DNA from: Paenibacillus sp. BIC5C1
Lineage (GTDB): Bacteria > Bacillota > Bacilli > Paenibacillales > Paenibacillaceae
Reading direction: 5' to 3'
DNA length: 64,000 nt
NCBI RefSeq assembly: GCF_032399705.1
Contig: NZ_CP135922.1
Location: 1 to 64,000, forward strand
The position numbers were made by a program, and so were the translations under genes. Positions within the stretch are counted from its first letter, which is position 1; each line of letters begins with the position of its first letter. Below are positions 25,322-33,369 of the stretch, piece after piece. The notes beneath the pieces were generated by a model. That model worked only from the letters and a program-made list of their open reading frames with translations. It did no database searches and was not told the DNA's origin.

Positions 25322-26293
25322 ATGTCCTTTCAACAAATTATGGGTCAGCAGGCAGCCAAGCAGATGTTACAGAGCAGTTTGAGACGTCATGCCATAAGTC
25401 ATGCCTATTTGTTTAGCGGACCATCCGGCAGTGGACAATTGCAGACGGCGATTACATTTGCCAAAGCAATATTCTGTACAGAGCTTGAAGATGATGCCTG
25501 CGGACAGTGTCTTGAATGTCGTAAGGTGGAGCATGGAAACCATCCTGATTTAACCATGCTTGCACCGGATGGGAATAACATTAAAATTGATCAAATTCGG
25601 GATCTGCAGCGTATCTTTTCGTACCGTTCAGAGGCGGGGCATCCCAAAGTATATATTATCGAACAGGCCGAGAAAATGACTGTCCAAGCAGCCAACAGCT
25701 TGCTGAAGTTTCTGGAAGAACCACAGGTGCCCGCGGTAGGCATTTTAATTACGGATAATGGACAGGCGATGCTGCCCACTATTCGTTCACGCTCTCAATT
25801 GGTTCCTTTCAGTGCACTGAATCCGGAAGAGATGCTGCAATCGCTGATTACGGAAGGACACCCTGCCAATCTGGCTCGCTCTGCCGTCCATTTAGCGTCA
25901 GGATTGGAAGCATGTAGAGAAATTCTCCAGCAGAATTGGTTTGCAGAAATTAGAAACGTAATGTTACAATTAGGGAAGGAGTCCCTGGGTAGAGGAAGTA
26001 CATCATTGATCTCTGCACAGCAGAAGCTTTTTAAAACCGGACTCTCAGAACACCTGGATACGATGCTTAGCCTGTTCCATTTATGGTTCAGGGATATGCT
26101 GTATGTCCAGTATGGTAGGCATGAACATATCGTTTTTATAGATCAGTTGGACATGCTGTCTCAGTTGGCCCATACCCGCAGCACCGAGCAGTGGGTTTCC
26201 TACATGGATATGGCCGCAGCATGCAGAAAAAAATTGCGTTTCAATGTCAATGGCCAGCTTTGTCTGGAGCAATTTTTGATCGGTTTGGCATAA
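25322..26293 (+). CDS. holB: DNA polymerase III delta-prime subunit
   Basis: Clamp-loader subunit that helps DnaX open the sliding clamp. The 323-residue protein has SHAYLFSGPSGSGQL, a P-loop-like turn at 33-40 in which the usual GKT is GQL, so ATP binding is probably lost; the E. coli delta-prime also lacks ATPase activity. Zinc ligands CGQCLEC are at 60-66. The sensor-1-like KFLEEP is present. Start ATG 25322 follows GAGGAGG. It leads into ricT after 118 bp. Confidence 0.95.
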   Translation: MSFQQIMGQQAAKQMLQSSLRRHAISHAYLFSGPSGSGQLQTAITFAKAIFCTELEDDACGQCLECRKVEHGNHPDLTMLAPDGNNIKIDQIRDLQRIFSYRSEAGHPKVYIIEQAEKMTVQAANSLLKFLEEPQVPAVGILITDNGQAMLPTIRSRSQLVPFSALNPEEMLQSLITEGHPANLARSAVHLASGLEACREILQQNWFAEIRNVMLQLGKESLGRGSTSLISAQQKLFKTGLSEHLDTMLSLFHLWFRDMLYVQYGRHEHIVFIDQLDMLSQLAHTRSTEQWVSYMDMAAACRKKLRFNVNGQLCLEQFLIGLA

Positions 26294-26411
26294 GACTGGG
26301 AGAGGACAGATTTTGTTCCAATCATATGCAAACGGTTATAAACTTCGGCGGGTTCCCTAAGAAGACAGGGCTTCAGACGAAGTGGGATTGGCTTACGAGG
26401 GGGTTAATTTT

Positions 26412-27212
26412 TTGTACAGTGTAGTGGGTGTCCGTTTCAAAAAAGCGGGCAAAATTTATTACTTCGATCCCCTGGACCTTCCCATTGAAAAAGAAAACTG
26501 CGTTATCGTGGAAACAGCGCGGGGGGTAGAGTACGGTAAGGTTGTCGTTGGCAAGAAAGAAGTAGGCGAGTCTGATGTGGTGTTGCCGCTCAAAAAGGTC
26601 ATCCGGGTGGCGGGCGAGACAGATGCCCGTGTCGTAGATGAAAACAAACGCGCAGCAAAAGAAGCATTCGGTACTTGTTTAAATAAAATCAAAGACCACG
26701 GCCTCAAAATGAAGCTGGTCGATGTGGAATTTACGTTTGATCGCAATAAAATTATTTTTTATTTTACAGCTGAAGGAAGAGTGGATTTCCGGGAGTTGGT
26801 CAAGGATCTGGCAAGCATTTTCCGGACACGGATCGAACTGAGACAGATCGGTGTACGTGATGAAGCAAAGATGCTTGGAGGAATTGGACCTTGCGGCCGA
26901 GTATTATGTTGTTCTTCCTGGCTGGGAGACTTTGAGCCGGTATCAATCAAGATGGCTAAAGATCAGAGCCTGTCACTGAATCCGACGAAAATTTCCGGGT
27001 TGTGCGGAAGACTCATGTGTTGTCTGAAATTTGAGCATGATAACTATGAAAGTGTGAGAGAAGAATTGCCGGCTGTAGGCAAGTTGGTCGTCACCTCTTT
27101 GGGTGAAGGAAAAGTTGTCGGCATCAATGCCGGTAATCGCACAGTCCATGTTCAACTGTTCGACATCAGTAAAGTCAAAGAACTTCCGCTGGATGACGTC
27201 GTTATCAAGTAA
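26412..27212 (+). CDS. ricT: RicT (YaaT, PSP1 domain), RicAFT complex subunit
   Basis: A 266-residue PSP1-domain protein. With RicA and RicF it forms an Fe-S complex that stimulates RNase Y-dependent mRNA processing and promotes Spo0A phosphorylation, competence and biofilm in B. subtilis. Conserved Cys-rich segments GPCGRVLCCSSW and GLCGRLMCCLKFEH, the presumed cluster ligands, are intact. I chose TTG 26412 (GAGGGGG eight bases upstream), which gives a start aligned with B. subtilis (YSVVGVRFKKAGKIYYFDP); an ATG at 26382 would add ten unsupported residues. Confidence 0.94.
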   Translation: MYSVVGVRFKKAGKIYYFDPLDLPIEKENCVIVETARGVEYGKVVVGKKEVGESDVVLPLKKVIRVAGETDARVVDENKRAAKEAFGTCLNKIKDHGLKMKLVDVEFTFDRNKIIFYFTAEGRVDFRELVKDLASIFRTRIELRQIGVRDEAKMLGGIGPCGRVLCCSSWLGDFEPVSIKMAKDQSLSLNPTKISGLCGRLMCCLKFEHDNYESVREELPAVGKLVVTSLGEGKVVGINAGNRTVHVQLFDISKVKELPLDDVVIK

Positions 27213-27240
27213 ACCATAAAGGTTGCTTCGGGGTGGAAAC

Positions 27241-27609
27241 TTGGAAAAGAAAAATCTGTTTACGCACATTCATGAAATGGAAACCCAATTGGGTCAGTTG
27301 CACAGTGATTTAGGAGAGTTAAAAATGATTGTTAAAGAGCTGCTTGAAGATAATCAGCGGCTTACCATCGAGAATGAGCAGTTACGCAAACTGCTGAAGC
27401 GTGAGGCCCCGGCAGATCTGCCTATCGCATCGGCGCTCGCTCCGGTAGCAAGACCTGCGGGTCCGGCTACTGGTGAAGATGTTGTAGGTGAAGGGTATGA
27501 TAATCTTGCTCGGTTGTATCACGAAGGATTCCATATCTGCAATGTCTACTATGGACATTTGCGGACGGAAGGCGATTGTCTGTTCTGCCTGTCTTTTTTG
27601 AATAAATGA
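27241..27609 (+). CDS. yabA: Replication initiation control protein YabA
   Basis: A 122-residue negative regulator of initiation that binds DnaA and DnaN at the fork, keeping DnaA from over-initiating. An N-terminal coiled coil (about 3-55) is followed by a Pro/Ala linker and a C-terminal zinc domain with H98, C100, C113 and C116 (HICNVYYG and CLFC). Start TTG 27241 with GGGGTGG just upstream gives MEKKNLF, matching B. subtilis; TTG 27223 lies above the ribosome site. A strong terminator follows. Confidence 0.94.
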   Translation: MEKKNLFTHIHEMETQLGQLHSDLGELKMIVKELLEDNQRLTIENEQLRKLLKREAPADLPIASALAPVARPAGPATGEDVVGEGYDNLARLYHEGFHICNVYYGHLRTEGDCLFCLSFLNK

Positions 27610-27614
27610 AGTGG

Positions 27615-27641
27615 CCGTAGGGATCCCCTACGGTTTTTTTT
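27615..27641 (+). terminator. Terminator after yabA
   Basis: Perfect 8-bp stem CCGTAGGG/CCCTACGG, 3-base loop, then eight T. Confidence 0.93.
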
Positions 27642-27685
27642 CAAGGTTAAGAACCTTGTCTGAGATATAGAGTACCGGAGGATGA

Positions 27686-28474
27686 GTGCATCATATGACA
27701 GAAATATCAGTAAAATTGCAAGATTCGGAGCGAATCGACGATTTGCTCTCTCATGATTTGAAGATTATTCAAAGTGATGAAGTGTTTAGTTTTTCGATGG
27801 ATGCTGTATTGTTGGCCCGATTTGCTTCAGTACCGAAACGTGGTCGTGTGCTTGATTTGTGTACAGGCAATGGGGTTGTTCCCATTCTGTTGACCACACG
27901 AACGCAGGCGAGTCTGGAAGGCATTGAAATTCAGCCGCGATTGGCAGATATGGCACGTCGCAGCGTTCAACTGAATGCATTGGATGAATCCATTACGATC
28001 CATGAAGGTGATTTGCGTGAACTCGTGAAAGAAACGGGTCATGCTGTATACGATGCTATAACGGTTAACCCTCCGTATATGCCCTTAAATGGGAGTGATC
28101 TCAAGATGAATACTCATCAGGCCATGGCACGCCATGAAATCGGGTGTACGCTGGAGGAAGTCATTCAGGCATGCAATCGACTGGTGCGTAATGGCGGTAA
28201 AGTATCCATGGTTCATCGCCCACAGCGTCTAGGAGAGATCATCTCTCTGATGCGTGAGTATAAACTTGAACCGAAACGGATTCGGATGGTACATCCCCGT
28301 GCTCATTTGGAAGCCAATATGGTTTTGATTGAAGCACTCAAGGATGGGAAACCGGAGGTACGCATGCTTCCACCACTGATTGTCTACAATGAAGAGGGGA
28401 AATACTGCGAAGAAATCATGGACATATATTACGGTGCACAGTATGCACACCGTACAACGGAAGGAGGGTTATAG
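27686..28474 (+). CDS. trmN6: tRNA1(Val) adenine-37 N6-methyltransferase (TrmN6/YabB)
   Basis: A 262-residue SAM-dependent methyltransferase. Motif I is DLCTGNGVVP at 57-66 and the N6-adenine catalytic motif is NPPY at 128-131. The family methylates A37 of tRNA-Val in E. coli (YfiC); the exact tRNA here is inferred. The start is uncertain: GTG 27686 lies four bases after CGGAGG and ATG 27695 thirteen bases after. Its stop TAG directly abuts the rsmI ATG. The yazA gene found between yabB and yabC in B. subtilis is absent. Confidence 0.88.
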   Translation: MHHMTEISVKLQDSERIDDLLSHDLKIIQSDEVFSFSMDAVLLARFASVPKRGRVLDLCTGNGVVPILLTTRTQASLEGIEIQPRLADMARRSVQLNALDESITIHEGDLRELVKETGHAVYDAITVNPPYMPLNGSDLKMNTHQAMARHEIGCTLEEVIQACNRLVRNGGKVSMVHRPQRLGEIISLMREYKLEPKRIRMVHPRAHLEANMVLIEALKDGKPEVRMLPPLIVYNEEGKYCEEIMDIYYGAQYAHRTTEGGL

Positions 28475-29356
28475 ATGACATTGCAAATTCAGAAGAGCTA
28501 TGCAGAGCAGGCAGGTGATGCCGGTAAACTATATTTGGTAGGAACACCAATCGGTAATCTGGACGATATGACATTTCGAGCAATTAAAACATTGCAGAGC
28601 TGTGACATCATTGCAGCGGAAGACACACGTCAGACCCGAAAGCTGCTTACCCATTTTGAGATTACACCAGCGATGTTGTTCAGTTATCATGAGCATAATA
28701 AGGCAGCCAGTGGGCCTGAACTCATACGCTATATAATAGAAGGAAAAAATTTGGCACTCGTCAGTGATGCCGGTCTGCCGGCCATTTCGGACCCTGGTTC
28801 CGATCTGGTAAAACTTGCGCTTGAAGCTGGAATTACGGTCATTCCCATCCCTGGAGCCAATGCAGCGTTATCAGCTCTGATCGTATCCGGTTTACCGACG
28901 GAGCGTTTCACATTCGGCGGTTTTTTGCCGCGGGAGAAAAAAGACATGCGAAAAGTGATGGAAGCTTTTAATGAGTCCAATGGTACGTTGCTATTTTATG
29001 AGTCCCCTCACCGTATTCGTAGAACTTTGGCCTATCTCGAAGAGATTCTGGGTGATCGGTCGATCGTACTGGCACGTGAGCTGACGAAACGTCATGAGGA
29101 GTTCGCAAGAGGCACTATCCAAGAATGCATAGAATGGCTTGAGGAACATCCACCCCTTGGGGAATATTGTTTGCTTGTAGAAGGTATCAGGGAAGAGGAG
29201 CGTAAGGCGGAGCGGGAAGCCTGGTGGCAGTTGCTGTCCTTGGAGGATCATGTGAGCCATTATGAGAATGAAGGACTTAGTCGGAAAGATGCGATGAAGA
29301 AAACGGCAACAGATCGGGGTTTGACGAAACGAGATGTATATAACGCGTTAATCTAA
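28475..29356 (+). CDS. rsmI: 16S rRNA C1402 2'-O-methyltransferase RsmI
   Basis: A 293-residue tetrapyrrole-methylase-fold enzyme that methylates the ribose of C1402 in 16S rRNA. Family motifs include LYLVGTPIGNLDDMT, the GxxDxG-type SDAGLPAISDPG, and PGANAALSALIVSGLP. Start ATG 28475 follows AAGGAGGG placed within the end of trmN6, zero intergenic bases. A probable terminator lies downstream at 29443. Confidence 0.95.
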   Translation: MTLQIQKSYAEQAGDAGKLYLVGTPIGNLDDMTFRAIKTLQSCDIIAAEDTRQTRKLLTHFEITPAMLFSYHEHNKAASGPELIRYIIEGKNLALVSDAGLPAISDPGSDLVKLALEAGITVIPIPGANAALSALIVSGLPTERFTFGGFLPREKKDMRKVMEAFNESNGTLLFYESPHRIRRTLAYLEEILGDRSIVLARELTKRHEEFARGTIQECIEWLEEHPPLGEYCLLVEGIREEERKAEREAWWQLLSLEDHVSHYENEGLSRKDAMKKTATDRGLTKRDVYNALI

Positions 29357-29442
29357 TAACGAATCAACAAATAAATGCTGGAATAGGGAACATACACTTA
29401 AAGGAACCTTAGATCCAACCTTAATGGAATATGAAAACGAGT

Positions 29443-29489
29443 AGAGCGGAGAAAAAAATAATACGAACGTCACCGCTCTTCTTTTTTTT
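29443..29489 (+). terminator. Probable terminator after rsmI
   Basis: AGAGCGG (29443-29449) pairs with CCGCTCT (29473-29479), 23-base AT-rich loop, then CTTTTTTTT. Confidence 0.7.
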
Positions 29490-29544
29490 GGAGTTGTATA
29501 GACTCATAGATCTATTTTTAGGGTAATGAGAAACCATAATAAAG

Positions 29545-29585
29545 CAAAAAAATACCTTCCAGCGGTGGGGTTCACACCGGGAAGG
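29545..29585 (-). terminator. Terminator after abrB (reverse strand)
   Basis: On the reverse strand CCTTCC and CGGTG pair with CACCG and GGAAGG (29555-29560 with 29580-29585, 29563-29567 with 29575-29579), followed by TATTTTTTT. It ends abrB transcription, convergent with the rsmI terminator. Confidence 0.85.
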
Positions 29586-29648
29586 CGATCAAGGAATATA
29601 AAAAGGTTAGAAATAACAATTTAATAAGACTATTATACCGGATATTTC

Positions 29649-29903
29649 TTATTTTGTCACAGGTGCAGGGATTTCGGAAATACATTCGTTACAAACAATT
29701 TTACCTTTGAAATAAGTAACGTTCTCTGCATTACCACAGAAGATACAAGCAGGTTCGTATTTTTTCAACATGATGCGCTCGCCGTCAACATAGATCTCAA
29801 GAGCATCTTTTTCACCAATACCGAGCGTACGGCGCAATTCGATTGGAATAACTACCCGTCCCAGTTCATCCACTTTTCTTACAATACCTGTTGATTTCAT
29901 CAT
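29649..29903 (-). CDS. abrB: Transition-state regulator AbrB, zinc-ribbon tail variant
   Basis: An 84-residue global repressor of post-exponential genes. The N-terminal swapped-hairpin DNA-binding domain (STGIVRKVDELGRVVIPIEL) is nearly identical to B. subtilis AbrB. The C-terminal half differs: cysteines at 53, 56, 71 and 74 (CIFC and CNEC) suggest a small zinc ribbon in place of the usual multimerisation tail. Two adjacent ATGs are possible; I used the outer one (29901-29903), with AGAGGAG 11 bases upstream. Spo0A boxes lie upstream, consistent with the known Spo0A repression of abrB. Confidence 0.92.
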   Translation of the reverse strand: MMKSTGIVRKVDELGRVVIPIELRRTLGIGEKDALEIYVDGERIMLKKYEPACIFCGNAENVTYFKGKIVCNECISEIPAPVTK

Positions 29904-30220
29904 TATAATCAGTGCTCCTCTCAGCTAACGATCATTGTCATTATTCGACATTATTTTATGTTTTATGATACTCATCATACCAACGATTCCCAAAACAGTC
30001 AACCTTAAAATTAGCTTAAAATAAAGGCTATTTTTGATAAGATTACGAGTGGTAAGGGATTGGAAGCTATTTTTCGTATTTAAACATCAATGTCAGCTTT
30101 GTCGATTTGGAAAACGACAAAACTACCTTATTCGACAAGATTCGTCATACAATGTCGAATCCTTGGTGCTATTATACTAAAAGCGACAAATACAAACGAT
30201 ATTTAAAGGAGTGAATAGAC
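29904..30220. promoter_or_regulatory. abrB/HD-gene divergent regulatory region with Spo0A boxes
   Basis: The 317-bp divergent gap carries three perfect 0A boxes (TGTCGAA, either strand) at 29944-29950 (-), 30131-30137 (-) and 30153-30159 (+), and two 6/7 matches at 30100-30106 (+) and 30113-30119 (-) that together form TTTGTCG...CGACAAA. The box at 29944 is 41 bp upstream of the abrB start. A TGCTATTAT extended -10 (30167-30175) points toward the HD gene. Dual control by Spo0A is inferred. Confidence 0.72.
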
Positions 30221-31501
30221 ATGGAACAGCGTTTAACGGAAGAAAAGGTGTTTAAAGATCCGGTACATAATTATATCCATGTGCAAGATCCGATTATATG
30301 GCAGTTGATCAACACGCCCGAGTTTCAACGTTTACGCCGAATCCGTCAGTTGGGAACATCATTTCTTACTTTCCATGGTGCAGAGCACAGTCGCTTCTCA
30401 CATTCCTTGGGCGTCTACGAAATTACACGTAAAATTATTTCCCAATTTGAAAGAAGTCACTATTCAGATTGGCCAAAGGAGGAAAAGACGGTAGCTCTTT
30501 GCGCAGCATTGCTCCATGATCTTGGACATGGGCCATTCTCTCACTCTATAGAAGAAGCTTTCGATATGAATCATGAGGATTGGACTTGTCGGATCATTAC
30601 AGGTGATACCGAAGTAGGGGCGATCTTAAGATGGTATGCTCCTGATTTTCCCGAGAAAGTGGCTTCTGTAATTCAAAAAACGTATGAGCAACCTATTGTC
30701 GTTAATTTGGTCACCAGTCCGCTCGATGCGGACCGCATGGATTACTTGCTCCGGGATGCCTACTTTACAGGTGTGAATTATGGGACGATTGACCTTGATC
30801 GTATCCTGCGTATGCTGCGTCCATATCACGGACGAATCGTGGTCAAGGAGTCGGGCATGCACGCCGTGGAGGATTACTTGATGTCCAGGTACCAGATGTA
30901 CTGGCAAATTTACTTTCATCCGGTTACCCGAAGTTCGGAAATTATATTGCGGCAAATATTTAAGCGGGCAAAAAGTCTCATACAGCAAGGTTTCCAATTC
31001 CGCTTCATGATTGATCCACTGCCCCAGTTATTCAATGGAGATTTATCAGTGGATGATTATTTGCAACTGGACGAAGCTTTGATTCAGACGGCATTTATGC
31101 AGTGGCGCAAAGAGGACGATGCTGTTCTAAGTGAGTTATGCGAACGATTTATAGATCGCAAATTATATAAGTATGTAGAGATTGAACAGATCGACGTAAA
31201 CATGATTGAAGAGATTCGGGAAGCCTTCACTGTAGCCGGTCTCAATCCCGAGTATGATCTAGAAATTGATTTTCCAACGGATAATCCGTATGATGTGTTT
31301 CGTCCGGATGAATCCACGGACAAGCAGATTTTGCTGCTTGATCGGCAAGACAATTTACATGAGTTGTCAGAGGTGTCCGACATCGTCCGTTCAATTAGTG
31401 GTCTTCATCGCGGAAAGCATCATTTGTATTATCCGCAAAATAAGGTGGATGCGATTGTTCATGAATTACCGTCCCATATACGCCCCTATTTCTCACATTA
31501 A
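30221..31501 (+). CDS. HD-domain phosphohydrolase (YwfO-like)
   Basis: A 426-residue protein of the deoxynucleotide triphosphohydrolase-like HD superfamily. Metal ligands are visible at H61 (SHSLGVYE) and in ALLHDLGHGPFSHS with H99-D100. The opening VFKDPVHNYIHV is characteristic of the B. subtilis YwfO group; YwfO relatives hydrolyse dNTPs or modified nucleotides, but the natural substrate here is unknown. AAAGGAGTG lies nine bases before ATG 30221. Promoter region shares 0A boxes with abrB. In B. subtilis ywfO is elsewhere, so this is a lineage-specific position. Confidence 0.85.
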   Translation: MEQRLTEEKVFKDPVHNYIHVQDPIIWQLINTPEFQRLRRIRQLGTSFLTFHGAEHSRFSHSLGVYEITRKIISQFERSHYSDWPKEEKTVALCAALLHDLGHGPFSHSIEEAFDMNHEDWTCRIITGDTEVGAILRWYAPDFPEKVASVIQKTYEQPIVVNLVTSPLDADRMDYLLRDAYFTGVNYGTIDLDRILRMLRPYHGRIVVKESGMHAVEDYLMSRYQMYWQIYFHPVTRSSEIILRQIFKRAKSLIQQGFQFRFMIDPLPQLFNGDLSVDDYLQLDEALIQTAFMQWRKEDDAVLSELCERFIDRKLYKYVEIEQIDVNMIEEIREAFTVAGLNPEYDLEIDFPTDNPYDVFRPDESTDKQILLLDRQDNLHELSEVSDIVRSISGLHRGKHHLYYPQNKVDAIVHELPSHIRPYFSH

Positions 31502-31830
31502 ATGATGCGCATTGCTGTTCAAGAATCATGATGCAAAAAGCTTTCGAAAAGAGCTATTTTTCATGATACAGTAATCTGCTTTAATGGAGAGTACATGTAG
31601 ATCGACATAATTTTGTAATCAGAGCAATTAGAATACAACCCGAGCTGCTAATAATAAGCACATATAGATATGAAGTAACTTGTTCGTTCTACATGTTGTG
31701 CTCAATAAACTAGTGGAATCAAATATAAAAAAACATGATCTAATTTAGTAAGACTTATGTTCTGGTTAAGATGTGCAGGATGGAATAAAAAGAGACAGTC
31801 GTTTATTCGACATGAAGGGAGAAATAAAGC
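31502..31830. other. Intergenic region before tatD
   Basis: 329 bp, AT-rich. A weak hairpin AAAAAGCT ... AGCTATTTTT (about 31534-31561) may end the HD gene. An 0A-like TTCGACA lies at 31806-31812. No gene seen; the metS that precedes tatD in B. subtilis is absent. Confidence 0.5.
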
Positions 31831-32601
31831 ATGATGTTGTTCGACACACATACACACTTGGATGCACCACAATTCGACGAGGACCGCGAGGAAATGATTC
31901 AGCGTGCTGTGGATGCAGGCGTTGGTCGCATGATTAACGTGGGCTTTAACCGGGAGACCATTCCATCCACGATGAAGCTGGCTGAAACCTATGATTTTAT
32001 ATATGCTGCGGTAGGATGGCACCCAGTGGATGCAATCACGATGCAGGAGGGTGATCTGGAATGGATTGCATCTTTATGCAAGCATGAAAAAGTGGTAGCC
32101 ATTGGTGAAATTGGTCTAGACTATTACTGGGACACTTCACCGAAAGAGGTTCAGCATCGCGTATTACGACAACAAATTGGTCTGGCCCGCGAGTTGAATA
32201 TGCCGATTGTCATTCACAACCGGGATGCGCATGAGGATATTGTAAAGATTCTGCGTGAAGAGAAAGCAGGAGAAGTAGGCGGTGTCATGCATTCCTTCTC
32301 TGGCAGTTGGGAAACGGCGAAAATGTGTCTGGATTTGGGCTTTCATCTTTCTTTCGGGGGACCAATCACGTTCAAAAATGCGAAGCAGCCCAAAGAGGTA
32401 CTTGAGAAGGTTCCTATGGACCGATTTTTCATCGAAACGGATGCTCCTTATTTGACACCGCACCCTTATCGTGGAAAACGAAATGAGACAGCGCATGTAC
32501 GTCTGGTTGCAGAAGCAGCTGCGGAAATTAAAGGCATTTCGGTAGAGGAAATTGCAGCAATAACGACCAAAAATGCCATGGAACGATTTGGGATTCGTTA
32601 A
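31831..32601 (+). CDS. tatD: TatD-family metal-dependent DNase
   Basis: A 256-residue TIM-barrel hydrolase. Metal ligands: H7 and H9 in THTHLDAP, the Glu in IGEIGLDYY, His in VIHNRD and MHSFSG, and Asp in ETDAPYLTPHP. The family removes 3' nucleotides from DNA or RNA and aids repair. Two consecutive ATGs begin the frame; AGGGAG lies 11 bases before the first. Corresponds to yabD, upstream of yabE as in B. subtilis. Confidence 0.95.
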   Translation: MMLFDTHTHLDAPQFDEDREEMIQRAVDAGVGRMINVGFNRETIPSTMKLAETYDFIYAAVGWHPVDAITMQEGDLEWIASLCKHEKVVAIGEIGLDYYWDTSPKEVQHRVLRQQIGLARELNMPIVIHNRDAHEDIVKILREEKAGEVGGVMHSFSGSWETAKMCLDLGFHLSFGGPITFKNAKQPKEVLEKVPMDRFFIETDAPYLTPHPYRGKRNETAHVRLVAEAAAEIKGISVEEIAAITTKNAMERFGIR

Positions 32602-32723
32602 AAGATCGAGCAAAACGGGTGAAAAAGTGAGTTAGGCGGAGTTAATTTGCTTTTTGATTCAAATAAATCAAGAATATTACAATATTTTAACCAAATATTT
32701 AGAAAAACGTACTTGAACAACGC

Positions 32724-32753
32724 TTTACAACATGCATCGAAACAGGATATCAT
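32724..32753 (+). promoter_or_regulatory. Candidate promoter for the riboswitch-yabE transcript
   Basis: TTTACA (32724-32729), 18-bp spacer, TATCAT (32748-32753), each 5 of 6 to consensus, about 90 bp before the aptamer. Confidence 0.5.
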
Positions 32754-32845
32754 CTTTTCAGTGAATTGTTGTGCGGAAAATTGGACAGATGTTCGGGGGA
32801 TGAACAAAGGGACACTTTCCGATGAAACAACATTACTTTCATGAA

Positions 32846-33102
32846 TCAGTCTCGCTGAGTCTCCGTTAACGGAGAGCGGGGGAACCAATAGGGCTTAAAC
32901 ATCGGTGATTGCAGCCGATGCGCAACATGCGCTGACCCAAAAGCAGCGTATGAATCTGCGAAGCCGTATTTGATTTCTTCTTTGGGTCTCGGGGTGAATT
33001 CAAGGGCGTCCGCCATGAGCGGATGACCGGAGATAGGGCGGCTCTCTTTCGCCCGAACCCGACAGCTAACCTCGCAAGCGGAAAAAGAGAGGCAACCTCG
33101 TG
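32846..33102 (+). ncRNA. ydaO/yuaA-type cyclic-di-AMP riboswitch
   Basis: The aptamer is recognised from its conserved blocks in order: CGCTGAGTCTCCG (32853), GCGGGGGAACCAAT (32876), GGGTCTCGGGGTGAATTCAA (32983-33002), CCGGAGATAGGGCGGCTC and CGCCCGAACCCGACAGCTAACCTCG (about 33027-33075, given in parts). This class binds two cyclic-di-AMP and normally turns expression off; it commonly controls cell-wall hydrolase and K+ transport genes. Here an intrinsic terminator follows and the gene downstream is yabE, a wall-active protein. Ends are approximate. Confidence 0.93.
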
Positions 33103-33134
33103 CATGAATTTCCGATATTCAGAATCATTCGGAA

Positions 33135-33181
33135 GCCACGAAAGAGTTCCTCTTAAACTCTTTCTTTGGCTTTTTTGTTTT
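33135..33181 (+). terminator. Terminator of the cyclic-di-AMP riboswitch
   Basis: GCCA and AAAGAGTT (33135-33148) pair with AACTCTTT and TGGC (33156-33170), then TTTTTTGTTTTT. It is the expected expression platform for ligand-induced premature termination before yabE. Confidence 0.88.
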
Positions 33182-33233
33182 TGAATAAAAGAAATACTGT
33201 CATCATACGGTAAGTATTCAGGAGGATGACATC

Positions 33234-33296
33234 ATGTTGCGAAGATTGATTCATGGTGCAGAACCGGATTATGTTGGTCCGATCTGTGTTCTGTAG
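33234..33296 (+). CDS. Possible 20-residue leader ORF before yabE
   Basis: ATG 33234 with a near-ideal ribosome site (AGGAGG at 33220-33225, eight bases away) opens a 20-codon frame, starting MLRRLIHGAEP and ending GPICVL before TAG at 33294. It lies between the riboswitch terminator and yabE, 73 bp before the yabE start. I do not recognise the peptide. It could be a leader peptide or a remnant; without homologues this stays tentative. Confidence 0.4.
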   Translation: MLRRLIHGAEPDYVGPICVL

Positions 33297-33369
33297 AAAA
33301 TTTGGTATAGTCGCGTCAAAGACATCATGCATTACTTTAGACGGCGAGGCTATGAAGGAGGACGGAGAA

